Source: Myoxocephalus aenaeus (Eukaryota > Chordata > Actinopteri > Perciformes > Cottidae). Taken from it: 64,000 nt of DNA. Numbering within the stretch: position 1 is the first letter of the stretch; the number at the start of each line of letters is the position of its first letter. The DNA is taken from positions 2,814,501-2,878,500 of the forward strand of contig JBAMJR010000161.1 of NCBI GenBank assembly GCA_038501785.1. Direction: 5' to 3'. Shown in pieces: positions 35,428 to 48,120 of this stretch. A model generated the notes under the pieces. It was not told the DNA's origin. It made no database searches and saw only the letters and a list, made by a program, of their open reading frames with translations. Made by a program: the position numbers and the translations under genes.

Positions 35428-36621
35428 GCACTGTCCGATAATGTGAAAAAATAAATATTCTTGAAATAATTAGGCCTGTCTCAGTGACTAATCTCTCCGC
35501 AACAGGTGTTCAATAATGTAAAGTCCTTGTTAAAAAAAATAAAAAAGCATAGTATAGTTTTGTATATTTTACCTTATCATTATGGAGCCTAAGGAAAATT
35601 GTAAAGAACATTTTAATCAGATTCTCAGTAGTTCTCAATACATACACCGTGCAGAGAACACATGCTTAGGAAGATACAAATATAGTATATAGACATACAG
35701 CCAAACAAATACATGCAAACATGAACACAGAGCAATATATTACACGTTATCTAATATATTCCCCATGCAATTTACAAATATATATAATCCTATAAATAGC
35801 CTGACATAAAATATGTTGGTTTTCAGTGTCGATATCAGTTATGAATATGTTCTACTCAGCCACCAAAGAGACGATACGTTGTATTCTTTGTGACATTGTT
35901 TTAACTGTCGTTCTTATGAAACATAAAACACTCCTGCACAATGCAACCACACAGAACCAATTACTTAACTTTGAGTTTTGATATTATGGTCCTCATGGTC
36001 CCCACTTTGAAAACCATGACTGACAGCATGAAGGATTCATGTCTAAATCATGTCCCGCCTTGAGTATTATTTGAGTTCCCCAATGCATCAAATGGTTTCA
36101 GCCATAATAAACACATCATAATAACAACTCCACTCATCAACATCTAGTTCATGGGACATTATGCTTTATTTCATCCAACAGTATTCATCAGGTTTATTTG
36201 GGAAAACATACTCCGAGTGGAAACATCAACACACGCAAGACATTTACAATATGGCAACAATGAGTTAAGCATGGGGTGTTTTGGTTAGAGAGGGAGGATG
36301 AGGTGTGTTATCTGGTGCTGGATGTGACAAATAGTCCCTGCGGGCTGTATTCATTTATGGGAGTAAATAAGATAATACAATAACGCCTGAAGGGGGGCGC
36401 TCTCAGAATATGCCTCTCACAGGCACTTAAAATATATATATTGAAAAGAAAACCGGGGGGAAACGCATTATAAGCTCATTAACTGACACATCCCGAAGCA
36501 CCTATCAGGAGTTTTCAATTAAGTCTCAGCAGTTGTCCCTTTGTCCCCATAAGAGGGCATTAGTTATTGTGTGTAGTGTTGAGGTCTTGTTTAAAAAAAA
36601 TGTTTTATCTGTGGTCTTAGT

Positions 36622-36635
36622 CTGCCATCTACTGG
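36622..36635 (-). promoter_or_regulatory. CTCF-like motif
   Basis: CTGCCATCTACTGG reads CCAGTAGATGGCAG in the sense direction, a full match to the CTCF core. Confidence 0.45.
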
Positions 36636-36859
36636 ATACAGTTGGTATAACAGCTACTGAGGCCAAAGAGTGAGGAAAACAAAACAGCGTTTCCACTGTA
36701 AGTCTGTAACCAAATGTTTTATGTGGTAGAACATGGGGGAAAGTCTAAAGCTTTAACGATGTTATTTATACCACTATTATATGCATATTATTAGCTATTA
36801 CAAACGTTTATAAACGAGTATTATTATTGTTCTTATTGGTTCAAAGTATGTAATAGTAT

Positions 36860-38035
36860 CCATATACTAGTTGGCTTGGGACATCATGACAATAGTGAAA
36901 TAGATTGACATCTTTACAGACCAGAAATGCCTATCAGAATGGACAGTTTAAGCTAATTACATCAGCTAATTTGAGTAAGAACTACCTTTGATTTCACCAC
37001 AGAATGCTGCTTTTGGACTTTTCCCACTTGATAGATTGAGTTACCTTACATTAAAATAATTTCCAACTAAAAGCACAAGAGCAGGTTGAATTGTAAAACG
37101 TGGATCTGTTTCACAGCGACGTCTACGGGAGACTAGTGTCTAAGACTGAGCTGCTCTCATTACCCTCCACCAACACTTCATAACAATAACTGCAGTGAAT
37201 GTGTATTCTGGTAGAGAGATCACAATCAGACAGAGGACATCTGTTTTTAATGTATTCATTTGGGTATTTATACGAGAGAGTATGAGTATATAATGATGGG
37301 AAAGTATTCTCACAAAAAGTCACGTGTTAGTTCATTGTGTGGGTTTAAGTTCCTACCTACACTATCATGACACCACCAAAGGTTATTTCTCCCAGATACA
37401 ACTTTGTGTTGTGATAATAAGGGTTTTAGCGTGTAGTTCTGAGATAAAGAGCTCAGAGGAAGTATAAAAGAAAAGAAAGAAAAACATCGGACAGCGCCCA
37501 TGGTCGAACTCTCAGCCCGCGGACTGTTGAGTGGATACGTCAAATGTAGGAAGTAACCATTGAGCTAAACCGATGCAAGGAAATGACGAGTAAAACTTCT
37601 ATAAGTAACTCACCTGCGCAAAATAGTGGACATGTTGTGATAGTTTGTTTCCAAGGTTCAGTTCAAAAGAGAGCAACGCGCTATTGTTGGGGAAGCAACA
37701 AGGCACATTTACTGAGAAATAGAAAAGTGAAATGACGTGAAACAGACGCTTCCTCGGCACCTTGCAGATCACGTGATATGGTAACTCAGACCTGATAACA
37801 GCGCAATGCTTTGTTTGGCTTTTTTTTTTCAATACTAAATGATGATTCATTAAAAAGCGAGCACTGACATTCAGACCGTCGTATTCAGTTCGGCACAATA
37901 ATAAAGAAACCAAAAAGAATCCTGAAGAAAATGCCATTATCGGTCACCTTTTTTTATTTCTTATGTATGGCTTATGCTCAAAATGTCTATGACTCTGACT
38001 GTATCTATTGTATATGTATCAGAAATTATCTTTCT
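36860..38035. repeat. tandem duplication, copy 1
   Basis: This segment recurs at 38036-39260 in the same orientation. The best-conserved part starts at TTTGATTTCACCACAGAATG (36987) and continues to the AATAATAAAGAAACCAAAA stretch near 37910. It contains a tRNA-like block. No transposase or pol gene was recognised. Confidence 0.8.
37485..37576 (-). repeat. tRNA-like block, copy 1
   Basis: Read on the minus strand: GCATCGG at the start pairs with CCGATG at the end, with TAGCTCAATGGTTA (A-box-like) and GAGTTCGACCATG (B-box-like) between. At about 92 nt it is long for a tRNA, and I could not form a proper T stem, so it is probably a tRNA-derived relic rather than a working tRNA gene. Confidence 0.35.
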
Positions 38036-39260
38036 GCTATTCTGTTGGTTTGGGGCTTCATGACGACTGTAAAATAGACAGACGTCTATATGCGACCAGA
38101 CAGGCCCATCAGAATGGACAGTTTGGCTACTCAATTGTCAATAGATAACTGGTTTAATTAAGCACATCATCAGCTACTTGTATTACGATTTACCTTTGAT
38201 TTCACCACAGAATGCTGCTTTTGGACTTTTCCCACTTGATAGATTGAGTTACCTCACTTTAAAATAATTTGAATCCAGTCCAACTAAAAGCACAAGAGCA
38301 GGTTGAATTGTAAAACGTGGATCTGTTTCACAGCGACGTCTACGGGAGACTAGTGTCTAAGACTGAGCTGCTCTCTTTACCCTCCACCAACACTTCATAA
38401 CAATAACTGCAGTGAATGTTTATTCTGGTAGAGAGATCACAATCAGACAGAGGACATCTGTTTTTAATGTATTCATTTGGTTATTTATAAGACAGAGTAT
38501 GAGTATATAATGATGGGAAAGTATTCTCACAAAAAGTCACGTGTTAGTTTATAGTGTGGGTTTAAGTTCCTAAACTACACTATCATGACACAACCAAAGG
38601 TTATTTCTCCCAGATAAAACGTTGTGTTGTTTTAATAAGGGTTTTAGCTTGTAGTTCTGAGATGAATAGCTCAGCAGAATTATAAAAGAAAAGAAAGAAA
38701 AACATCGGACAGCGCCCACGGTCGAACTCTCTAGCCCGCGGACCGGTTGAGTGGATACGTTTGGATGTAGGAAGTAACCATTGAGCTAAACCGATGCAAC
38801 GAAGTAATGAGTACAACTTATATAAGTACCTTATGTGAAAACATGAAAGTGGACAGGCTGACTGACAGTAGTCTGTTTCCAAGGTCCTGTTCACAAGAGA
38901 ACAACGCGCTACTGTTGGGTAAACACAAGGCACATTTACTGAGAAATAGAAAAGTGAAATGACGTGAAACAGTCGCTTCCTGAATAAGGAGGAGCATCTC
39001 AGATCACGTGGTATAGTAACTCAGACCGACGGCTCAATGCTTTGTTAGATTTCATTTACTAAATGATGATTCATAAGAGTGCGCAGTGACATTCAGATTG
39101 TTTTATTCAGTTCTGCACAATAATAAAGAAACCAAAATAAAATGGCATTATTTACTCGGTCTATTTTTATTTTTTATGAATGGCCTATTCTTTAAAAAGT
39201 GTACGTTATGACTCCGTCTATTGCAGATGTATCGGAATTTATATTTTAGCATATTCCGCA
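38036..39260. repeat. tandem duplication, copy 2
   Basis: The second copy of the 1.2 kb unit, with scattered substitutions and small indels relative to copy 1. That suggests an old rather than recent event. Confidence 0.8.
38703..38797 (-). repeat. tRNA-like block, copy 2
   Basis: It has the same CATCGG/CCGATG ends and A/B-box-like words as the first copy, with a few internal insertions. Confidence 0.35.
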
Positions 39261-41396
39261 ATTCTAGAGAAACTGAAACCGGACGAGTTCACGGCATACT
39301 CGGATTGAATTGTGAATGACGTCATCTTTCAAGGAAAGGAATAGACATGTCTCGTTGACATCGAAACTCCACTAGGGGGAGCTAAAGACTAATACAAGTC
39401 TGGCCGCAGTACAATTTCTACCTATCTCTCTCTCTCTCTCTCTATAGTTATAGTTATATATAGTTAGGGGTAAGGGAAGTGAAGTGAAGACAAGAAAACA
39501 GAGAGACATGATGAAAGGGAGGGTGACTTCCACCTGCAATTAGCCTCACCTCATCACTCTCCACAGTTTCCAAAATAACCTGCTGTCACCACAATATCGA
39601 AAGAGACAAACAGAAAAAGAGAGATTTAAAGGTGAGACAAAAGGTGGGAGACCATGTAAGATAAAGAGAGAGGAAATCATCTGGGAGGAAGGCAGATGAG
39701 AGGAGATAAGACAAAACATAGAAAGAAAGAATAAAAAATGTGCAGACTCACAGTAACAGAAGTGGTGAAATGACAGGAAAATGAAGAGCCGGGATAGGGG
39801 AAAGGAGAAGCAGGAAAAAGAGGGAAAGAGAGAGAATAGAAGGCTTCGTCCACATGTTCCTCAGCTGTGTAAACTGAAGGTCTCTGCTGCTTCTCCGATT
39901 CCCCCGAAGAAGGGGGATATTTATAGGAGGCTGGCAGTGGCAGTGAATGGACCCTTGCTCTGTCACACCCACTAATATTATTATTATTACTTTATATGTG
40001 CAAAAATGGAAAATGTCAGCAACCTGAGAGGCCTACAGAGACAGTGTGTGCATGTCCAGTGTCTCACTCCCTGTTAGTGTATGTGTGTGCCTATATCCTC
40101 ATGCTCGTGAGAAAGTGGCTGTTGGGGAGACATGGCATTTAACGGGCAAAAGAGAGAAGACAGAAGACAGAATGAGAGAGAGAAGAGAAAAACAGGAAGA
40201 AGTTGGCATGTATTAAGGGGTGTAACCTGATCTACTGAACTTATTAGAGCTGTCAAAGAGTGAGAGAAAAGAGAGGGAGTGAGAGAAAAAAGAGAGAGGA
40301 AGTAAGAGAGAGAGAGGTGGAGCAGGGCTAGACAGACACAGACATGAGCACATATTCCAGCTCCAGATTATAAGATTCCCGCAAGTTGTAGACGTGTTGA
40401 AACAGACTACACACACACATGCACAAACACTCACACACAGGTCCAGGTCCACCTGGTAACAGATGCAAACTCAGGCACACATGCAGAAACACAAACAGTC
40501 TGATAGACATAACAGACGTGCACGCGCATGCACACATACTGGGAAAGGAGGAAATTCCAGAGGGAACAGGTGGGAGTGGCGATAGCAATCTATCAGGATG
40601 ACTTTGATCTTCCCCATGCCTCTGTCACCACTGCTAAAATACACATTGGATGGATCAGGCCGGCCTCCAATTAATCATAATGTGCATACGCACGGCAAGA
40701 TGCAATAACAGCACCACACCAAAATACACGCAAAGTCAAATTGTAGTTTTGATGGAGTGAGTGCACATCAGATAATATGAGCACCAGTTGAAATGCATCC
40801 TAAGTTATGCAGTACAGCCTGTCTGTTTGTCCTCCCATGGTGCCTTGTGTTCTGTCCAAAGTAAAGCAGAGGTAGGAGAGCAGTGGCATCTCTTTTTCTG
40901 AGCGCTGTGTTCAGGGAGAGAAAGTGATCTGAAGGGGGCAGTGTTGAGAGAGGCTTCAGGGAGTTGAGCTGCGCTACACCTGAAACATAAACAATACCAT
41001 GGGGATGTTTTGGTCTCGATAGGTGAAAGGAAACAACACTCTGCATCATTTTCAATACAGCCGCATTTAATCATTTAACCTTTATAAGTTCTCGTGATTG
41101 TCGACAACGTGATCTGAGATGTGAGGGAAGTAAGAAAAACACGAGGAAGGAAAAAAGGAAGGGAAGAGGGAGACAGAGAGGAGACAGAGACATGGCGCTG
41201 GCATAAATGTAGTGTGTACTGAGGACATAAGTCAAAGGTCAAATGTGTGTGAGTTTGTTTTTGTGGATGTGTGTGTGTGCGTGTGTCCTCAGGGTGACCC
41301 GCACATAGGGCACATTAAACATCATTATTCAGTACAATGTCTCATCACAAGGAAGAAAACATCAGAATATCCGTAGTATCAGCCAAGCCTGTGTGT

Positions 41397-41429
<33 letters not shown>

Positions 41430-42533
41430 GGCGAGTGCCAATGCTGAGACGAGAGTGGAGAGCCCCTGCCTTAGGGGCCACAAAGTCAGCTGATTGACAA
41501 GCTACATGAACATGAATGTGCCTGTGTGTAACCCTCTCTGTACCAAATCCTCATAATCACTTCTCCTCTTTTGTCCCTCCTCCTCACCCATCCCTACCTC
41601 CACTTCCCCTCTTCATCCTCTACACCTTTACTCCAACCGTCCCTCCTTCCTCCACCTCTCTATTTCTTCCAGGTCTTTTTTATTGGGAGGCAGGCGCATA
41701 TTAATGACCCCCTCGGTAATTAGCTACTTTAAAGCATAAAAAGGCATGAATGGAGGTCTGCCCATGAACAGGTTTGCACATAAACACAGTGGTCAGCTCA
41801 CACAGTAGGCTGCATGGCCAAAACATGAGCAGCAATCGGGAAAACATGCAAGGAGGAAAAAAGTAAATTGTGACGGAAACCATTTGCAGAAATTATTCAT
41901 TTCCCTCCTTTTTTATGTTTTCCTTGAGCTGACCGTACACCCCTCCCTCTCCCCAGTCTCCCTCTTTCACTCTCACTCTTTCCCTCTCGCACATTCCACT
42001 TCTTTTTGCATATCTCTCCCCCCCCCCCACGCTATACCTCACCACTTTTAAATCAACTCTCCTTCCTCCTCTCATTCTCTTTTTCTTTCTCTCTCCCTCT
42101 CCACCTCATTCCCTCCCTCCGCTCACTACCTGACATTGTGGCTCGATGCCCAATGAGTCACACCTCTGCTAAAATCATCAGAGATGGAGGGAGGGAGGGA
42201 GGAGGGAGCAAAAGAAAGAAATCGTCAGGGAGAGAGAAAAAGCAGGAGAGTGTGACAGAGAGAAAAATATAGAAAATAAAAATGGGAGGAGAACAAGTTA
42301 GAGAAGCAGAAAGAGGGAGCCTCCAGGGAGAGAAAAGAGCATAGAGTGCGCTTAACTTTTTGACTCCAGTAGTCAGTGTGTGCTTGTCAGTAACAGTTAG
42401 CCTGTAGACAACAACACTTTCCACACACTGCTTATCCACACACATGCATGCACAAATACATACGCACACACAGCCATACACAAACATAGCCACACAATGA
42501 CATCTTGCATAAACCCACCTGCATGCTCAGGAG

Positions 42534-42534
<1 letters not shown>
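39261..42534. other. non-coding, purine- or pyrimidine-rich and simple-sequence DNA
   Basis: Long stretches rich in GA (39480-40340) and CT (41540-42130), a short (CT)n at 39425-39443, and GT-rich patches near 41390. No gene was recognised. Confidence 0.6.
39369..39382 (+). promoter_or_regulatory. CTCF-like motif
   Basis: CCACTAGGGGGAGC on the plus strand, opposite in orientation to the other CTCF-like motifs in this window. One mismatch from the core. Confidence 0.4.
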
Positions 42535-42594
<60 letters not shown>

Positions 42595-42610
42595 CACACA
42601 CACACACACA
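42535..42610. repeat. (CA)n microsatellite
   Basis: CA tract with one CG interruption. Confidence 0.97.
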
Positions 42611-43953
42611 GTAATCAGACATGCAAACAAACCAGAGTAGAAAGTGTGGCTGCAGCCCTGCCTCTCTACATCAGCCTCCCCCACCCTCTCTAGACGTTGC
42701 CCATGGATACCACACAAACACTCCCTGTTGGGCAACACTGGGAGTCAGGAGAGGACGTACATGGGTCACACACCTCCCCAAGCGCTTTAAGTTTATAAGC
42801 AGTTGTATGTGTGGAAGTATTTTTGTGCCTTTTGTGCATATGTTTCAGGCGTGAATTATAGTGCTTTTGCACAACCAGTTTCTGCTTGTTGAAGCAGTGC
42901 TAATATCCAAGATGATGCAAGAAATACATTATGGTGGAATCGGAGTGTGTGTGAATTGTCCAAGAAACAATGGATCCAAAAGAGGAAAGAGGCAAGCTGC
43001 AAAAAGCAAGAAATACAAGATGGAAGGAGTATGGTCGGACAAAAAAGTATTGTTTACTACAGTAGGTCTCCCTCGTCCTCTGATTTTACTCACGACGACC
43101 CTTATCCATGATCTGTGACCTTCGCTTGCTCGTCACAGTGGGGGCGCGAGCTTTAACAAGGCTTGTGTTTTATGGACCCCAAGGGATCGCTGCAAGCTGT
43201 GTGGATGTCGCTGCGTGCCACGTGCCTGTCATCATTCAGCTGTGTTGTTGTTGAACAGTTCTGTGCCTCAGTCAAACGAGCGTATGCTTCTGACACACAG
43301 GCTTACTTTATTTGATGTTGAATCGATAGGTCTGTAGAAATGTAAATCAATCAATTGGTTTTTCTGTCTTTTAGATCATCAGGTTGGCTTATCACCACAT
43401 GTCCAGATGGAGGGCAACAGAGTTGGTTTCATGTTTCCTTTATCTCGGGTTTTGCACCGAGGGATTCGTTTTGAATTTAGGGAAACTGAAAGACTACAGC
43501 TGAAGACTCTTTAGTACCTCTACAAATGGCACAATCTATTCTGCTTTGATGGGGTCAATCCTAACTGAAGCCCCAGGCTTAGGAAGCGGAACAGGCCTCT
43601 ACCCATAGCTGTAATGTTTTTAAAGCCATACCAGCCAGCCACAAAGCTCCTTCTGCCCTTTGTACAGAACACACCAGACAACCCCTGGAAGCCATCCACA
43701 AAGCACATTCCCAAAGTATTTTTTTTCTTCTTTTTTACAAGTGTGGGATGGGGTCGAACAACAATTACGGTAAAATGTGACTAATATGTCACAGACATGC
43801 TGGTGTGTTTTTTTCTGACCTACTCTTTCTTTTTTTCCCTTTTCCATCCATCCTCTCCTCTCTTCTTGAAAATGCTTCACTTCAAACCCCTGTAATTACA
43901 AACAAAAGTGCTGACTCCTCTCCAGCTGAAACAATGATAATGATGGAGAATAG

Positions 43954-43956
<3 letters not shown>
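42611..43956. other. non-coding stretch
   Basis: No recognisable gene or repeat family. Confidence 0.5.

Positions 43957-44036
<80 letters not shown>
43957..44036. repeat. (GT)n microsatellite
   Basis: About 40 uninterrupted GT units. Confidence 0.97.
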
Positions 44037-44037
<1 letters not shown>

Positions 44038-44380
44038 CATCAAAGCGGCGTTGACGTTGATGGGTGTAGAGAAATATGTGGAGGACAGAGAGGATTAACA
44101 CAATCTGGGCATGAAGCCCCACAACTGAGAGAATGGTGTGTGTTGGTGTGTGTGCATGTGTGTATGTGTGTATATGTTGACTCTGTCTTGATAGCAACGA
44201 TCCAACACACAGCTGCTTCCAAAGCTTGGCATTTAAATGAAACAAATCGAGACTTGGAGCAAATGGAATACAGACAGAGGCGGTGACAACACAGACAGAT
44301 AGAAGAGATTTGAGGAGCAGAGGCAGACTCAAGAGCAGGTTGCACTTATTCTTGGGCTGTAAACAACATAACAGTGATGA

Positions 44381-44383
<3 letters not shown>

Positions 44384-44470
<87 letters not shown>
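44384..44470. repeat. (GT)n microsatellite
   Basis: About 40 GT units ending in a GCGTGCGCG patch. Confidence 0.97.
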
Positions 44471-44865
44471 CGCGTACGTACGGTAGAGAAGGTGACGTGA
44501 CTTTTGAAATCATATCAACTTCAAAGACAAAGATATGCACATCATCTGACTTCAAGGAACACAGAGAACACATCTGACATGTTTGATGTCGTCTCTGGAC
44601 TTCACACTTTTGAACCAGAATCTGAATTTGCAGCTAAACTGTAGGTACAATACACAGAGTGTGTGGTGCAGTTGTATCTAGGCCACATGTATGCATGGTT
44701 GCGAGGTAGAGAGAATGTACTGCCTGGTTGTGTTTGGAGCGGGCCCAGGCCAGAGGAGCTCAAAGCACTGAATGTCATCATCAGAGCTGTCGGAGAGCCA
44801 AGCAGTAATCACACCCAGATCACCTACACACTCACGCCAACTTACAACACCAGTCACCCCAGAGT

Positions 44866-44866
<1 letters not shown>

Positions 44867-44955
<89 letters not shown>
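44867..44955. repeat. (GT)n microsatellite
   Basis: About 44 uninterrupted GT units. Confidence 0.97.
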
Positions 44956-44956
<1 letters not shown>

Positions 44957-47477
44957 ATTTGTCCCAAAAAAAAAGCAAGACTGATTGAGAGGGAGAAAGA
45001 AAACGAAAGTCAAGAAGTATATGGGCATGCAGCAAGTATGCATCCTGTGTTACCTTAAAAAGTGTGTGTGCGCAGACAAGCATGTGGTCATAGTGTGAGC
45101 AGTGAGTGAGTGAAGGCTATGAATGTGTGTGCTGGAGAGGAGGGTGTGTTTTTTCTCTCCTCTTTCTTCCTCCCTCTCTCCATGTCAGTCTTATATCCCA
45201 CCCCTCAATTTTCCATTTTTACATGCAGCTCCAGATGTGAAGGCAGTGAAATATTAAATTACAGAAATGGGCTTGTTTCTGCACTTTGGCTATATCAAAA
45301 ACAAACCAGCCTCGGCTCTCTCCTGACCTGACACACACACTTTCTCACACTTTGATAATCACATTTCAAACTCTGTGTGACACTGCAGGTGAAAGGAGCA
45401 AAGTACAGTAATGCTTGGTACTCACTGAGTGTACTGGTATGTTTTTCAGTCTGTGGGTTGATTGTGCGTTCAGACTTATATTATGAGCATATTACTTGTT
45501 TTCAATTGTAAAGCAATGTTCATTTCTCCACACACACTGCAGCAGAGTCAGGCCGCAACCACCACAGCTGGATCTTTGAGCAAAATTGCCTCCCGGTGCA
45601 ATCCCAGTAAACACCACTAGATGCTGGCTAAAAGAAAGCCTGTACTGTACTGAAGTCAACAGACCATTTAGTTGCATGTAAATGTTCATGGTTTCATGTT
45701 TATTTTATTTTTGCAGGTCTTGTCAATGCTAGTAGCTGATTTTCTGTATTTTAATTAAGATGAGTAGTTAAAATAAATTAGATCCAGTTCTTTGTAGAAA
45801 AATTAAATGGTATAAAAAAACTAAATAAAAAAAAGAAGCTTTTTCTTGGCCATCATACGGCATTTTGACTTATCATAGTTGGAAAGGCAAAAATGTTACT
45901 TGTGAAATTAATGATTATTGGGAGGGTGTGTTTGCTTGATTGATTTGTGTGATTATCTCAAATTAGCACACACAGCTGTGGTTTCCATTTGCTCCACCAT
46001 CTTCAGCTTGGCTCCATACCATATCTGGAGAAAAACATGGCAGTGATGGTAACCGCACCTCCAGCATAGAAAATGACCTGAAGAAACATATGAATGTTCT
46101 CATCTTTCACAGACTGCACTCTTTAAAACAAGATGAAAAAGTAATGAAATAAAAACAAATGTTCACTTTCAATGAGTGAAATTGGATGAATGCATGTAGC
46201 TGGATGTTGTAGGTATTGAACATATTTAGTTACATTTTCTCTTTTCATGCAAAAGACATTACTTTTTAGTTAAGAACGTTTACTTACCGTGTCAGATGTT
46301 CTTCTCAATATCATTTTGGGAAAATATTAAACGTTTTAGATAACTTACCAATATAATTGTATTACCATACAATAAAATGTCAGATCAAGAGACACTGCAG
46401 TTGCACAGTTTGGTTGTTAAAAGTGGTTGAGAACGAGTGATATCAGTGGAATTCAGTCCAGTCTGAAACAAAATTATCACATATAACAGTAGCATAAACA
46501 ATCGTAATGATAAGAAACAAAACAAACTAATTCTCAGAAAAAGTCAGTTATTCTCAGAGAACTGAAATGACCTGCATGGAACTGAATTCTCAAAGTGTCA
46601 TCGTGCCATTCTAGAACACATTGTGACATCACCTGGGCTGCTGGCTTTCAATGAACAGGGGATGGTTTAAATGAGGAATGTATTAAAACGTTTTTTTGGT
46701 TTGTTTGTTTTTTACTGGGCTTAACAAAAGCAACTTGCTGATACAAAAAACATGTTGCGTTAAGGGCAGTTTGAGAGGTAATCAGTCCCAGACTTTCATG
46801 ATGACCATTCATGGGTCTTTACATTTAAAGGCACGTATTGCAAATAGCCTGTCTTAACATACAATTGCATTTGTACAAATGCACCCACATGATAATTACC
46901 ATGGTGGTCCTTGTGAGAGAGAGTGAGATAATAGATCTTCAAGTCAAACAAGACAGTTTAAAACATGCAGTGTGCAACAAAATGCCTAATACATCTAAAA
47001 TAAGTGATGTTGAAAATTAGTAATTCTTCAAAAAATGTTGATGTATATTTAGTAATGACAGCCAAATATATTCATGTAAATAACAGTATGGGTATCCAAT
47101 AAATAACTTAATGTTTCCTCTGCTTCATGTCACGCCTCCTGATTATAGAGCAGACAACACACTAACATAGTATTAGCTATCAATACAATATTACCCCAGC
47201 CCAAATATCTGTGGCTCTTCCCTTTGCACATATTGTTCTGAAAGTGTAGCCCCCTGCTCACCTTCTCCGTAAACCCTGAGCTATACACAAGACTTACTGA
47301 TTGAGTGTAGACAACCTGATAGCAGTTTAGGATCACAGTAGAGTTAACACACTGTCAAATGCCATGCAATGAGCACCTCAACAGGGGACAGATGAGAGCA
47401 ACATGTGAGCGTATGCTGGGCGTGTGTACGTCTGTGCATAGCATATGAGAGGGGTGAGTGTGAACTGACTGTGTATC

Positions 47478-47480
<3 letters not shown>
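44956..47480. other. non-coding stretch
   Basis: AT-rich, with no recognisable coding sequence. Confidence 0.5.

Positions 47481-47559
<79 letters not shown>
47481..47559. repeat. (GT)n microsatellite
   Basis: About 39 uninterrupted GT units. Confidence 0.97.
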
Positions 47560-47560
<1 letters not shown>

Positions 47561-47685
47561 ACGTCTGTTTGTGTGTGTGAGGGCTACCCTGCTCAGGGCA
47601 TTGACTGAATTGTTTCCACATGTGTCTTAACGCAGAGTTCTGGGCGGGTTTGGTGAACGAGGGAGGAGAGGGGGCTGCTATAGTT

Positions 47686-47747
47686 GGTGTGTGTGTGTGA
47701 TGTGTGTGTGTGTGTCTGTGTGTGTGTGTGTGGGGGGGGGGGGGGGG
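47686..47747. repeat. interrupted (GT)n followed by a run of 16 G
   Basis: GT units with interruptions, then a poly-G run. Confidence 0.93.
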
Positions 47748-48084
47748 TCAGGTTACATAGCACCATGCAGCACATCTGGGCTGCAAGAGCAGAATTAGAT
47801 TTCCCACGACTGAAAACACAAAGTCTACACACACTCACATGCGTCTGCACACACCTTGATGAACCACGATCGGTACACAAACATCTGTGATCTGTAAGCA
47901 CCGAGCATGTGCACAACCACTCCCACAAGCACAGCTACAACACACGGAGCATGAATGCACACACACTACTCAGCTACCACACACATTGTACAACCAGCTA
48001 CACACTTCCTCCTTTATGTTGCGCAAGTTATGCTTATTGTACCATACTGTGTTGCTTTTTAACCTTAGTCTTTCTAATCCTTAA

Positions 48085-48120
48085 TACACACACACACACA
48101 CACACACGTGCACACACACA
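48085..48120. repeat. (CA)n microsatellite
   Basis: Short CA tract with a GTG interruption. Confidence 0.93.

Larger units (their letters stand above)
34076..36859. other. non-coding stretch
   Basis: AT-rich DNA with no supported gene. It contains two CTCF-like motifs, listed separately. Confidence 0.55.

Noticed and set aside
43957..44955. Open frames rich in Cys-Val or His-Thr
   Set aside because: They are translations of (GT)n/(CA)n repeats.
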